This document shows, piece by piece, positions 17,584 to 26,394 of a stretch of DNA of 64,000 nt. The DNA comes from Bartonella sp. F02 (GTDB lineage: Bacteria; Pseudomonadota; Alphaproteobacteria; Rhizobiales; Rhizobiaceae), in contig NZ_JANHOK010000005.1 of the NCBI RefSeq assembly GCF_026929975.1, forward strand, positions 78,914 to 142,913, given 5' to 3'. The translations under genes were made by a program, and so were the position numbers. The notes beneath the pieces were generated by a model. It was given only the letters and a program-made list of their open reading frames with translations, ran no database searches and was not told the DNA's origin. Every line of letters begins with the position of its first letter. The stretch's first letter is position 1.

Positions 17584-17617
17584 AAAAAATGAAGGCTCTA
17601 TTGATATAGAGCCTTCA
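17584..17617 (-). terminator. Strong intrinsic terminator downstream of the secreted orphan gene
   Basis: TGAAGGCTCTAT (17,590-17,601) and ATAGAGCCTTCA (17,606-17,617) form a perfect 12-bp stem with a 4-base loop. On the minus strand it is followed by TTTTTT, so it ends the minus-strand gene at 17,646-17,993. Confidence 0.75.
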
Positions 17618-17645
17618 CGCAATCGATCTGTGAATTTAAAAGATC

Positions 17646-17993
17646 TTATGTTTCATTTGTATCATTTGTTTTATTTGTTTTATTTGTTTGTAATCTAGCG
17701 TCGATATAATCAATGACAGTATGCGCCATTTTAGAGAACCCAGAGAGTATAATTTCCCCTTGGAGATAAACATTTTTCACTTTTTCCCATATATTTCCAA
17801 CTTTTTGTGGAGAGATAAACAAACTTATTGGCTGTAAAAGACCATGAAATTTTTCATTACAGTACGGACCGACTCCGTGAACAGTCGCAACAATAGGTCT
17901 TTCATTTATCTCTGTCGTTTGGCTATAAGCATGCCCTATCGTAGGTAAATTATAAGTTATCGCAAGTAAAAATACAAAATGTTTGATATTCAT
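17646..17993 (-). CDS. Small secreted protein of unknown function
   Basis: The 115-residue product begins with a clear signal peptide (MNIKHFVFLLAITYNLPTIGHAYS, cleavage probably after residue 22 or 24). The mature part has two possible landmarks: PIVATVHGVGPYCNEKFHGLL and a helical middle. It ends in a repetitive NKTNKTNDTNET tail encoded by a simple repeat. I recognise no family. It has its own terminator downstream and a very AT-rich region upstream, and is likely expressed alone. The AT bias and lack of relatives suggest recent acquisition or a lineage-specific host-interaction protein. Confidence 0.6.
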   Translation of the reverse strand: MNIKHFVFLLAITYNLPTIGHAYSQTTEINERPIVATVHGVGPYCNEKFHGLLQPISLFISPQKVGNIWEKVKNVYLQGEIILSGFSKMAHTVIDYIDARLQTNKTNKTNDTNET

Positions 17994-19224
17994 AGCGATA
18001 CTCCCATATTATTATTATTATTTCACAATAAATATCCAAAATGGCTTTTACTATATTTTAATTAAAATGTCTATAAGTAAAAATAATAAAAATAATGTAT
18101 TACTTGCAAATTATTTTCAATAATCACTTATAAGAAAGAAAAACTATTCATAATTTTCAATAGAAAAACTTTGAATCTCAGTATTTATAGTATCAATACT
18201 ATGGAGAAATATTAATTATATTTAATGTAGGATTTGAAATACATATTTTTATTTTAATGAACGTATTTTATAAAATAACTTTGTAAGAATAAAAATAAAA
18301 TGAACAAAAATAATCAGTAAAAACTATCATATTATACTGTAATACTATGCTATAGTACTATGGATTGATGGTTTATTGAAAGTCATTTTTTATTTCATTG
18401 TGAATTATAAAATGAATGATATGATTTTTTATCATCCGTCAGTTTGTATTTTAATCAGTTTGTATTTTAATATGAGTGTTTTTATGTCTCTTTGCTAAAA
18501 ATTATGTCTCTTTGCTAAAAATAATGACTGTTTAAGATTTCTTGAAACATAATAATATCATTGGTTTCATTCTTGAGAATGAGCGAAAGAAAGTGTGTAA
18601 AGCAAGAGGGCATGTGTGAAATCTTGGAGCCATTCTCAAATCTTTTGAAAAGTTCTTCGCAAAAGAAGAAAAGGATTTTTGAACAGAGGTCATCAATAAG
18701 CAGAGATGATCTTGGCGCTGGTGAGGTCAGAGAGACGAATTATCGTTTATGATTCGATTCTTTGATAACACGATATTGAAAGAGGCCTTCTTGAGATTGC
18801 AGAGTGTCTGATTCTTGACACGAAAAATGTACACGAAAAATTTGAGTGAAAACCACTTGTTTATGCCTGCATTTGATTATGCCTGCACTTGTTTATGCAT
18901 TTTATGCCTGCGATTGATTCGTATGTTCTTATGTTGGGAGAAAGTTTTTTATGATTCATAGGATTGTTGAACAGATTTTCATGCGATCAATGTTGTGAAA
19001 AAAAAGCGATCAAGGACATGAGAATGCTTGAGAGCAGAAAAAACAAGAATATCAGTGACAGCATAGTACGGGGGAATAGGATGCAAAAAAATGAAAGAGG
19101 CGAAAAATAAGTATCGCCTCATGGGAGAGAAGAGTTCGAGTTGAGAAAGAGAAATTGATGCCATAGAAAAAATAACAATGGCAAAAAAGACGAAAGAGGA
19201 GAGGGAAAGTCTCACAGAAGGAGA
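17994..19224. repeat. AT-rich gene-free region with tandem duplications
   Basis: About 1.2 kb with no supported gene. The first 500 bases are extremely A/T-rich. Perfect tandem pairs occur at 18,440-18,471 (16-bp unit, CAGTTTGTATTTTAAT) and 18,482-18,521 (20-bp unit containing ATGTCTCTTTGCTAAA), and three ATGCCTGC copies at 18,863-18,911. A 63-codon open stretch at 18,561 has no features of a gene. The region resembles eroded accessory DNA. Confidence 0.55.
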
Positions 19225-19833
19225 TTAATGATTGGAATATCCCCAATGGGTGGCCATGAGATCAAGACAATCTCGTAAATGATCAGCAAGAGAATTCTGT
19301 TTGCGTTTGGAGGCGCTTAAATTTTTAACCGCTTGACCATATCCTATAACGCGCTCAACAAGGGAATAACCTAAAACCCCAAGCTGCGTTTTTATTTCTT
19401 TTAAGTGATTGGAAGCGTCTATTTGGCGTTCAATATTATTCGTATAACAATGACCACCGTCGACTTTTTGTCGGCTGTAGTCAAGGCTCATGGATGTTTC
19501 CCCACGACTTTGAGACCAGTAAAAATAAAAACGTTCTGAGGCTTTGTATTGGGCTTTGCTGATATGGCCTTTCGCATATAAAAGAGCAATAGGATGGTTG
19601 CGTGCATTGATTGTGGCAAAGATCGTGCGTGGATTACTGGAACTTTCTTGTGCGGTTGCTTGGAAATAGGGATTGCTGGTCTCAATGCAGATCTCTTGCT
19701 TTTTTGAGTTAGTTGAAAAATGATTTTTTTCAGAATTGATACAATTCTTCTTTTGAATCAAAGAGCAAGAACACAGAGAGTGTGTCGGGGTTTTGGTGTG
19801 ATGAGAAGTCAGTATTTTCTCGTGGTGTGACAT
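19225..19833 (-). CDS. DUF6456-like phage-associated protein
   Basis: The 202-residue protein has a low-complexity, His/Ser/Lys-rich N-terminal 70 residues. The C-terminal domain has the layout I associate with DUF6456: ISKAQYKASERFYFYWSQSRGETSMSLDYSRQKVDGG, then a helix ending LGYSLVERVIGYGQAVKNL and a final LADHLRDCLDLMATHWGY. Such proteins sit in alphaproteobacterial prophage replication regions. It follows the primase-helicase gene on the same strand after a 270-base gap. The biochemical role is unknown. The domain assignment is from pattern memory and should be checked by profile search. Confidence 0.5.
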   Translation of the reverse strand: MSHHEKILTSHHTKTPTHSLCSCSLIQKKNCINSEKNHFSTNSKKQEICIETSNPYFQATAQESSSNPRTIFATINARNHPIALLYAKGHISKAQYKASERFYFYWSQSRGETSMSLDYSRQKVDGGHCYTNNIERQIDASNHLKEIKTQLGVLGYSLVERVIGYGQAVKNLSASKRKQNSLADHLRDCLDLMATHWGYSNH

Positions 19834-20103
19834 GATGTATACCCTCCAATGGATTGCTTGTGTTGTTATTTTTCAAAAAATGAACATTGTTTGAATTGTA
19901 AAAATGCGCTGTTGAGAGCAAAAAGCATGCATTTTTAATAAGAATTGAATGTGTAAAAGGTTTTTAAGATCTGAAACTTTCTGTGAGAAGAACTGGTCTC
20001 CTAAGGGAGATTTTGTTTTTGAATTAAAAAAGATACGTTTATGGGCTTCACCAGAAGGTCTCTTTGGAATCAAAAAGCATTTTGAAGAATCAAAAAAAAG
20101 CTT

Positions 20104-22026
20104 TTATGGAACGGCTTGTGAAGGAAGTGAAGATTCTTGACAGAGAGCCGAGGTAGGGGGTGTTGAGGTTGGCATGGTGTTGGTTGCCAAGGGGTGAGGT
20201 TGAATGGGCTTGGGAGAGGTGGCATATTTTTGTTCTCGCTCAATATAGCGGCGTGGCCATGGCGTATTGTCAGAAGAACAACGATAGCGATAAGTCTTGG
20301 AGTCAAACCAAAGACCAACTTTCCCTTCAAAATCGCCAGAACGCTGTTTGGCGATATTGATAATAACACCAGGGCGTGTTGATAATTGTGCTTTTTCTTC
20401 TGGGTGATGGGCGGCAAAAATCTTGTCCTCTAAAGAACGATTGCGCCAAATTGTAATAATGTTAAAGGCATTGGCGCCAATTTCTGAGGCTCCTTTAATG
20501 TCTTCTGTGCCAGGAATATCTTTCTCTAAACCGCCTTTGCGGGCATGCGCGACAAGGTGAATATGAACAGCATTTAAAATGGCCCAATCAACTAATTTAT
20601 AAACCGCTTGTTCTTGCCCTGTATAATCGTCTGAGGCGATCCCTAAACGCATTAAACTGTCAATGATAAATTGATCGCAGCCATATTTTGCACGGCAATA
20701 ATCAAAAACATCAAGTAAGGCATCAACATTTGATTTCCCGACATGTTCATAAAGAATAAGACCCTTGTCCAAAAAATGTAAAATACGCTCAATCATCTCG
20801 GGAGTTGGCTGTTCTAAGCCTCCCGTTTGTTTCGTTAAACGGCGCAAAGATTGTTCTCCCTTCATTTCTAAGGAGGCTAAACAAAGACGGCTCTTTTGCG
20901 CAATCCAATGCGGAATACAGTCGGATAAAAGCTGGCTTTTGCCCGCTCCACTGGCGCCACTCCACAGGGTTAATTCCGATGGACGAAAATAAAGTTTGCC
21001 ATTCAATTTCGGGTAAGGAACCGTATATCCTTGATGCTCTTCAGCTGTAGGCCAGAAGAGATGGATGATTTTGTCTTTATAATCTGAGGCACGGTGTAAC
21101 CCTTCTGGCGTAAAATTTTGCGCTTGGGAAAAGGCTGTTGCGAGTGTTTTTGCATCAAGACCAGCACGCAGACAATCATTGGCATCTTTATGAGGAAGGT
21201 GGACACGATAACAACGGTGGCGCCCAAGACGATGAGCAATCTCAAGAGCCGCTTCTTCTCCTGGTTTGTCCATATCTGTGGCTAAAAAAATTTTCTCAAA
21301 AGACTCTAAATGGTCAAATTCATTTTCAATCCAATTGTGTTTGCCTCCTTTTCCCCCGCCAAACGGTAATGAAACAGCTGGGTAGCCATAGGCCGCTAAC
21401 GAAAGAGCATCAATTTCGCCCTCTGTAATCACAATTTCACGACTCTTGGCACATAAAGCCTGCCAGCCAAATAAAATGGGTTCACACTGAGAAGCTGTGG
21501 GTTTTGCTTTCGCACCAGATTCCGCTAAGCGCTCTTTGACCAGAGCAAGTGTGCCATCCGGTTTATAAAACGGAAAAACAATCTTCTTGCCATTTTCTTG
21601 AATTCGGTAACGCTTGATAATGTCTAAGGGAATCTGACGCTCTTTCTCTAAATAGGTTTTAACCCAATGTTTCGGTTCTCCCCCCGTGGGAAGAGGAGCA
21701 GGGCGATAAAGATGACGTGGCGCCATAAAGGGCTTAGGGCGAGAAAGATTAAGGTATGCACGTGCTTCTTCTAAAGCTTGAGGAAGACTAATCCCTTTCA
21801 CCGCACACCAAAGATCTAAAAGATCCCCACCGCTCCCTTCTGCAAAATCATACCAAAAACCGGATTTCTGCCCACTTAAGCAGACCGATAAACTTTGACC
21901 AGCCTCACCGCGTGTGCTGCCGACAATCCAATCATTGCCGCGTTTGCGTCCTTGAGGAAGAAGCATGGCTGCAATCGAGCCCGCTTGGGATGAAAGCTTT
22001 TCTTTGATCTCAAAAATTGTACTCAT
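20104..22026 (-). CDS. Phage-type primase-helicase (Toprim plus RecA-like helicase)
   Basis: This 640-residue protein joins a primase-like half to a DnaB/gp4-type helicase half, as in phage T7 gp4. The Toprim domain shows EIVITEGEIDALSLAAYG (about residues 197-214) and FLATDMDKPGEEAA (about 247-260). The helicase shows Walker A SGASGAGKS (about 355-363) and a FIIDSLMRLG Walker B-like segment (about 457-466). Near the N-terminus a SGFWYDFAEGSGGDLLDLW motif replaces the usual zinc finger. A Pro/Thr-rich tail ends the protein. It lies 10 bases after the DUF1376 gene, forming a replication operon. Integrity of the motifs suggests it is functional. Confidence 0.88.
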   Translation of the reverse strand: MSTIFEIKEKLSSQAGSIAAMLLPQGRKRGNDWIVGSTRGEAGQSLSVCLSGQKSGFWYDFAEGSGGDLLDLWCAVKGISLPQALEEARAYLNLSRPKPFMAPRHLYRPAPLPTGGEPKHWVKTYLEKERQIPLDIIKRYRIQENGKKIVFPFYKPDGTLALVKERLAESGAKAKPTASQCEPILFGWQALCAKSREIVITEGEIDALSLAAYGYPAVSLPFGGGKGGKHNWIENEFDHLESFEKIFLATDMDKPGEEAALEIAHRLGRHRCYRVHLPHKDANDCLRAGLDAKTLATAFSQAQNFTPEGLHRASDYKDKIIHLFWPTAEEHQGYTVPYPKLNGKLYFRPSELTLWSGASGAGKSQLLSDCIPHWIAQKSRLCLASLEMKGEQSLRRLTKQTGGLEQPTPEMIERILHFLDKGLILYEHVGKSNVDALLDVFDYCRAKYGCDQFIIDSLMRLGIASDDYTGQEQAVYKLVDWAILNAVHIHLVAHARKGGLEKDIPGTEDIKGASEIGANAFNIITIWRNRSLEDKIFAAHHPEEKAQLSTRPGVIINIAKQRSGDFEGKVGLWFDSKTYRYRCSSDNTPWPRRYIEREQKYATSPKPIQPHPLATNTMPTSTPPTSALCQESSLPSQAVP

Positions 22027-22036
22027 CTTGATGCAC

Positions 22037-23425
22037 TCAATAATTGATCAGACTTTGGTAAAGCATGTCTTCATTTGTGTTGCGGGACCGGTTTTGGGCA
22101 GAAGAAGAAAGAACAGACAATTTTTCACGATTGTCTTGTAAACGCTCAATTTCACGCCGGAACCAGTTGCGCCATGTGGCTTGCCAGTCAACTTTCAAAG
22201 CATCTTTGCCACTTTTCGCATGCCAATAGTCACGAAATTTCTTTTCTTGCCAACGCGCTTGCTCTTCACTCAAACCTTCTGAAATTGCTGCACCAATATC
22301 CGCACGCCAATCAAGAGGCAGTCTTTGCCCTTTCGGCGATTTTTCTGAGCGTGGGCGTTTTGGTGAACCCATCGCTGTTGGAGAAGAAAGATCCACTGTT
22401 GAGGAGGAAGATATGGAAGAAAATTCCGCAGAAACGCCCGTGTGATCTTGAACAACAAGAGCTTGAGGCGTTGCTTGCGCTGAAGAGGAAAGAGTGGCGC
22501 AAGAGGAAATTGGCTCGGAGTTGCAATCTCTCGATGGTGCCAAAAGAGACGCAGAGCAGAGATCAGGGCCTTGGGAGATACCTTGAGACAATCCTTGAGA
22601 GGGGTTTTGAGAAGAGCCTTGGGAGAGACCTTGAGACGAGCCCAGAGACGAGCCTTGGGAGAGACCTTGAGAGAGGGCTTGAGAGGGGGCTTGAGACGAG
22701 TTTTGAGACGAATCTTGAGGCGAGCCTTGAGAGAGGGCTTGAGAAGAGCCCAGAGACGAGCCCAGAGACGAGCCTTGAGAGAGGGCTTGAGAGGAGTTTT
22801 GAGACGAATCTTGAGACAAGCCTTGAGAAGGGTCTTGAGACGAGCCCAGAGACGAGCCTTGGGAGGTGTCGTTTGTGGGCGTCAAGGGAGAAGAAAGCAG
22901 TTCAGATCTCTCTTGAGACAACGAAAAAAAAGATCGTTTTTTGGAAACACCGTAAGGTGTTTCTTTTTCTCCTCCCTTTTGAGCTTCTGAGTTATGTGTC
23001 TCATCTCTTGGGTAATTGTTAGAGAGCTGTTCAAAAGTCGTATTGATTTTCTTACGTTTTTTGGCAGAGGCGTGCCCCGCATAGGATTTTTTCTTAAGCA
23101 ATTGTGCACGCTCTTCAAACACATGGCCACAGCGTTCATTCCAAAGTCCATTCGCTAAATTCAAAATCTTTCCTTCTGAAATGAGCATTTCTAAAACGGT
23201 CACAAAAGTCCGCTTGTCACAACCGCAAAGACGCGCTAAACGCTCTTCTGATAAGTCAAGAGGACGGCCACGGGCATAAATTTCATTGAGTAAAATCGTG
23301 TAAATACCAATTTCATGTGCACGCATGCCGCGGACACCCCCAAGAAAATCATTTTGGTACCAACAAACATAAGGAAGTGTTGATGCTTCATAAGAAGGAG
23401 TTTCTGATGTATGATCGTGTTTCAT
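22037..23425 (-). CDS. DUF1376 phage replication-initiator-like protein with repetitive linker
   Basis: Residues 12-105 form a DUF1376 domain (YVCWYQNDFLGGVRGMRAHEIGIYTILLNEIY, then a winged-helix-like LSEERLARLCGCDKRTFVTVLEMLI), found in phage replication proteins that play the part of lambda O. A C-terminal helical domain (about 365-440, WRADIGAAISEGLSEEQARWQEKKFRDYW) resembles helicase-loader-interacting regions. Between them a long Ser/Gln/Gly/Leu-rich linker (about 185-285) is encoded by 25 tandem 12-bp repeats. The protein is the first gene of the minus-strand replication operon and is divergent from the XRE repressor. The initiator role is inferred from domain layout and position. Confidence 0.75.
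   Translation of the reverse strand: MKHDHTSETPSYEASTLPYVCWYQNDFLGGVRGMRAHEIGIYTILLNEIYARGRPLDLSEERLARLCGCDKRTFVTVLEMLISEGKILNLANGLWNERCGHVFEERAQLLKKKSYAGHASAKKRKKINTTFEQLSNNYPRDETHNSEAQKGGEKETPYGVSKKRSFFSLSQERSELLSSPLTPTNDTSQGSSLGSSQDPSQGLSQDSSQNSSQALSQGSSLGSSLGSSQALSQGSPQDSSQNSSQAPSQALSQGLSQGSSLGSSQGLSQGSSQNPSQGLSQGISQGPDLCSASLLAPSRDCNSEPISSCATLSSSAQATPQALVVQDHTGVSAEFSSISSSSTVDLSSPTAMGSPKRPRSEKSPKGQRLPLDWRADIGAAISEGLSEEQARWQEKKFRDYWHAKSGKDALKVDWQATWRNWFRREIERLQDNREKLSVLSSSAQNRSRNTNEDMLYQSLINY
22571..22870. repeat. 25 x 12-bp in-frame tandem repeat (candidate origin iterons)
   Basis: Exactly 25 contiguous 12-bp units lie in perfect register, most of the form TTGAGACGAGCC, with variants TTGGGAGAGACC, TTGAGAGAGGGC, CAGAGACGAGCC and TTGAGACGAATC. 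Each encodes four residues of the SQ-rich linker on the minus strand. The plus strand is strongly purine-rich. Some variants recur as higher-order blocks, indicating past unequal exchange. In lambda, the origin iterons lie inside gene O at the equivalent position, which makes this a candidate replication origin. Confidence 0.75.
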
Positions 23426-23896
23426 GAGACAATCAGCTTTCTTGTGTTTTGATCGATTTTTGTTTAAAAAAGAATCTGAAACACTAGCGTCGTGCGTTTT
23501 GAAGCATGAGACCGCAATTGATCGTTGGATAAAGTGTAAAGTATTTCAGATTTGTTTCGTTTTTTTCTTTGTTATTGTGTTCGATACGTTTTCTGTTTGC
23601 GCGTTTTTATCAAATTTGCTCGTTCTTTATAAATACTCTAATATCTGTCGATTGCAATTTTAGGTTGCATCTATAAAAAAGAGTAAATAATACAATGTGG
23701 GAGATGCGTAAGATTATGAGCACCTTTCTGCATCTTTGGAATTGGTGAAGTGTTTTGTAACCTAAAAATGAGGCTGTATCTCCCCTTAAAAATTAAGTTT
23801 TATTGTATTGAGTGTATATCCTCTTTAAAGGATATTTTCAAGTCAATTTTATAAAAGAAGATGTATTTTTAAAAAGACAAGTTATATGGTGAGACT
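23426..23896. promoter_or_regulatory. Divergent control region between the replication operon and the XRE repressor
   Basis: No gene is visible in this 470-base divergent spacer. ATTTTAGGTTGC near 23,655 and GTAACCTAAAAAT near 23,757 form an inverted pair of about 11 bp, 95 bases apart. A palindrome ATATCCTCTTTAAAGGATAT lies at 23,816-23,835, where the repressor promoter is expected (TTGAGT at 23,808, GATATT at 23,831, spacing 17). The arrangement suggests a phage immunity-type switch. Confidence 0.55.
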
Positions 23897-24214
23897 ATGA
23901 AGATTGATGGTTGGCGTCAAAGATTAAACAAAGCAGTCGAAAAAAGTGGACGGTCAAAACGATCCATTTCTCTTGCTGCTGGTAAAGGAGCGGGATATCT
24001 TCATTCCATTCTCAGTGAAGGAAAAGATCCAACAATTGAGTCGCTTTCGGATGTCTGTCATGTCATTGATATTAATATGAGTTATATTCTTTATGGATAT
24101 GATGCAAGTTCTGAAGATAAAGAGTTTATTGCTCTAATTTCAAATCTTTCTCCTGAGGAACGGCAGGCAATTTTGACTCTTTTGCGTCGATCACATGCCG
24201 AAGGAAAAGAATAA
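23897..24214 (+). CDS. XRE-family HTH transcriptional repressor (phage CI/Cro-like)
   Basis: The 105-residue protein has an N-terminal helix-turn-helix domain (about residues 7-65): RLNKAVEKSGRSKRSISLAAGKGAGYLHSILSEGKDPTIESLSDVCHVID, followed by a short C-terminal helical part (LSPEERQAILTLLRRS). There is no self-cleaving peptidase domain, so it is a short CI/Cro-like regulator. It is divergent from the replication operon and probably controls it. Palindromes of the TCCTC-GAGGA type lie upstream of it and upstream of the next gene and are its likely operators. Confidence 0.82.
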   Translation: MKIDGWRQRLNKAVEKSGRSKRSISLAAGKGAGYLHSILSEGKDPTIESLSDVCHVIDINMSYILYGYDASSEDKEFIALISNLSPEERQAILTLLRRSHAEGKE

Positions 24215-24435
24215 TTTCTTTTTGTGTTTGCACATCAAGATTGCTCCAATAGTGTATTAATTTAAAATCATTCATTTTAGTCCTCCCGTCTACTTGCGGT
24301 TGCTTGGAGTATAAGAACATATAGAGAGCAATACGAAACAATAAGCGAATAAAATACCCAAGACTCTTTTGCTCATTGCTGCTGTTTGAATGTCATAAAA
24401 AGTAAAAATTTATCTTTTATTAAAGATAAAAATAA

Positions 24436-24463
24436 TTGACATCTCCTCAATAGAGGATATAAG
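24436..24463 (+). promoter_or_regulatory. Promoter with embedded operator for the gene at 24,532
   Basis: TTGACA (24,436-24,441), a 16-base spacer and TATAAG (24,458-24,463) make a good promoter. The spacer carries the perfect palindrome TCCTC-AATA-GAGGA (24,444-24,457), which resembles the ATATCC-GGATAT palindrome in front of the XRE gene. A repressor bound here would block RNA polymerase. The surrounding 24,215-24,531 gap has no other feature. Confidence 0.6.
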
Positions 24464-24531
24464 ACTAATCTTATATTTGATCCTGTCAAGATCAAGATCT
24501 GTGTTATCAACGATTCAAAGGGAAAAAAATC

Positions 24532-24921
24532 ATGAACAAGATTGCATTCGTTAAAGAGGATGAAGTGTTGGTCATCATTTGTGAACAAGAGGAAAGTGGG
24601 GCTTATAATGGCCCAATCGAACAAGCAGAAGAGGTGCTGGAAATTGTGGAAGAGCATGACACTGTGCAAAGACTTTTAAGACTCGATTTGAAAACACTTC
24701 ACGCCGATGATGTGAGTGAACAGTTGGCCGATGTGTATATGCAAAATCATGAAATTCACGCATATAATAATGAATTTCAACCGTTCATTCTCGAGAGTGA
24801 TGCGTATCATATTTATCTCGATAAAAAAAATGCACGGGACTATGAAGATAGGCGATACGGTTCTTATGAACAGCAACATCGTTTGCGCTCATGGGATGTT
24901 TTGGCAGATTATTGGGGGTGA
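24532..24921 (+). CDS. Small acidic protein of unknown function in the phage replication block
   Basis: The 129-residue, strongly acidic protein (many Glu/Asp, e.g. EEVLEIVEEHDTVQRLLRLDLKTL) has no signal peptide or membrane segment. I recognise no domain. It has a good ribosome site (AAGGGAAAAAA) and a promoter whose spacer carries a repressor-type palindrome, so it belongs to the same regulon as the XRE repressor and lies just before the exonuclease gene. It could be a DNA-mimic, an anti-restriction protein or a recombination accessory, all speculative. Confidence 0.5.
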   Translation: MNKIAFVKEDEVLVIICEQEESGAYNGPIEQAEEVLEIVEEHDTVQRLLRLDLKTLHADDVSEQLADVYMQNHEIHAYNNEFQPFILESDAYHIYLDKKNARDYEDRRYGSYEQQHRLRSWDVLADYWG

Positions 24922-25274
24922 AATCAAAGGCTAACGTATCTCAAATGGTGTCTTATAAAATCTCATTATAGTATGACAAAATAAGCATAACACAATTAAA
25001 CTTGAATCGCAAAATCGAATGCATACCTCCCCCTTTTAAAGGGAAAAAGAAAAATGATTCGTGAAAAATTTGGTTCATTTTTATCAAAAAGATGCGTTTT
25101 TTCTCGTTGAAGAAAAAATGATTCAGGATGAGTTTTATCCTCAAAAATAAAAAATATCTCTTCTTCAATCAAGAGAGCAGGTTTTGTGTGTAAAAAACAT
25201 GAATCGCAAGACTTGTAGAAAAAAATGCTTTTCCAAAAGAAAAACTGGTCAAAAAAAGGGGGAAATAACAGACC
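24922..25274. other. Spacer before the YqaJ-type exonuclease
   Basis: This gap of about 350 bases is A-rich with no supported gene. I see no clear promoter palindrome or terminator in it. Confidence 0.35.
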
Positions 25275-26096
25275 ATGCCTGTGATTATGGATTGTATTCA
25301 AGGAACACATGAATGGCGACAAGCGCGCAATGGTTTAATAACAGCATCTTTGTTTGAAATGATCATGGCTCAAAAGAAAAATGGTCAGAAAACACAAAAA
25401 TATCATGCCGTCATGATGAAACTGGCTGGAGAAAAAATCACTGGGACGTATGTGGATGAAGGAACAACCATTCCCATGCGACGGGGAACAGAATTAGAAC
25501 CAAAAGCACGCCAACTTTATGGATCACTTACCCAGACAGAGCCCCAAACAATTGGATTTGTTTTATCCGATGATCGAAAAAAAGGTTTTTCTCCAGATGC
25601 TTTTATTGGAACAGACGGGATCTTGGAAATTAAAACAAAAAAACCTGAACTGTTAATCCCTTATTTTGATCAAAATACTTTTCCGGCGGAACATAAAGCA
25701 CAGTGTCAGGGAGGATTATGGATTGCACAACGCGAATGGATCGATTTGATGATCTATTGGCCAGATATGCCGCTTTTGATTAAGCGAGCTTATCGCGATG
25801 AAGCTTATATTCGTAAACTTGAAAATGAAATAAGCCGGTTTAATGAGGCTTTGGACAGGATGGTGCATAAAATTAAAAATGCCGATACAAAAATCATCAA
25901 ACAGGAGAGCAGAAAAAGGCAAGGCGAAAGAGACGTTTGTACAGAAGAGAAAAGCTTGGAAGAGAGGCAGAGGAGTCCAAAACGGCAAACCTATAGAAAA
26001 GGTCGCGCAGGAGTACAAAGATTAACGGTAAGCCCGAAGAGGAGAAAAATAAAAAATTATGGAATGTGGATGAAAAATCTTAGAGAGTGGTCGTGA
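25275..26096 (+). CDS. YqaJ/lambda-exonuclease-family recombinase
   Basis: The N-terminal 200 residues match the YqaJ viral recombinase family, PD-(D/E)XK nucleases that resect double-stranded DNA ends for phage recombination. Visible signatures are the leading QGTHEWRQARNGLITAS, the RRGTELEPKARQLY helix, the catalytic core FSPDAFIGTDGILEIKTKK (Asp108, Glu118, Lys120) and QCQGGLWIAQREWIDLMIYWP. The last 65 residues are very basic (RKRQ, KRRKIKN) and foreign to the family. They may come from read-through into a decayed neighbour after a frameshift. I use ATG 25,275; ATG 25,287 is an alternative. It ends 50 bases before tRNA-Thr. Confidence 0.82.
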   Translation: MPVIMDCIQGTHEWRQARNGLITASLFEMIMAQKKNGQKTQKYHAVMMKLAGEKITGTYVDEGTTIPMRRGTELEPKARQLYGSLTQTEPQTIGFVLSDDRKKGFSPDAFIGTDGILEIKTKKPELLIPYFDQNTFPAEHKAQCQGGLWIAQREWIDLMIYWPDMPLLIKRAYRDEAYIRKLENEISRFNEALDRMVHKIKNADTKIIKQESRKRQGERDVCTEEKSLEERQRSPKRQTYRKGRAGVQRLTVSPKRRKIKNYGMWMKNLREWS

Positions 26097-26146
26097 AAAG
26101 ATTTTTAAGAGAAAAAAGAAAAATGGCCAAAAAAATGATTCTTTAA

Positions 26147-26221
<75 letters not shown>

Positions 26222-26394
26222 ACTGTCCTTCTGGGCGCCTTGTGCCATATTGTGCTAAAATAGGCAAGAGAGCATTTGTTTCTCTGTGTGAGAAAATGCT
26301 ATTTGATTAAAGAAAAAGTGCTTTTTGTGGAATTCCTCTTGAAAAATATTATGCGTTTGTTTAAAGAGCACAAAAATGCTCAAAAGGTTGTGCC

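Noticed and set aside
18561..18752. 63-codon plus-strand frame
   Set aside because: No ribosome site, no features, within eroded AT-rich DNA.
22571..22870. CRISPR array
   Set aside because: Units are contiguous 12-bp repeats without spacers; no cas genes nearby.
22571..22990. 139-codon and longer plus-strand Arg/Leu-rich frames across the 12-bp repeats
   Set aside because: The 12-bp periodicity keeps all frames open; they are antisense shadows of the DUF1376 gene.
23424..23663. 79-codon plus-strand frame in the divergent region
   Set aside because: Composition and lack of ribosome site suggest noise; it covers probable control DNA.
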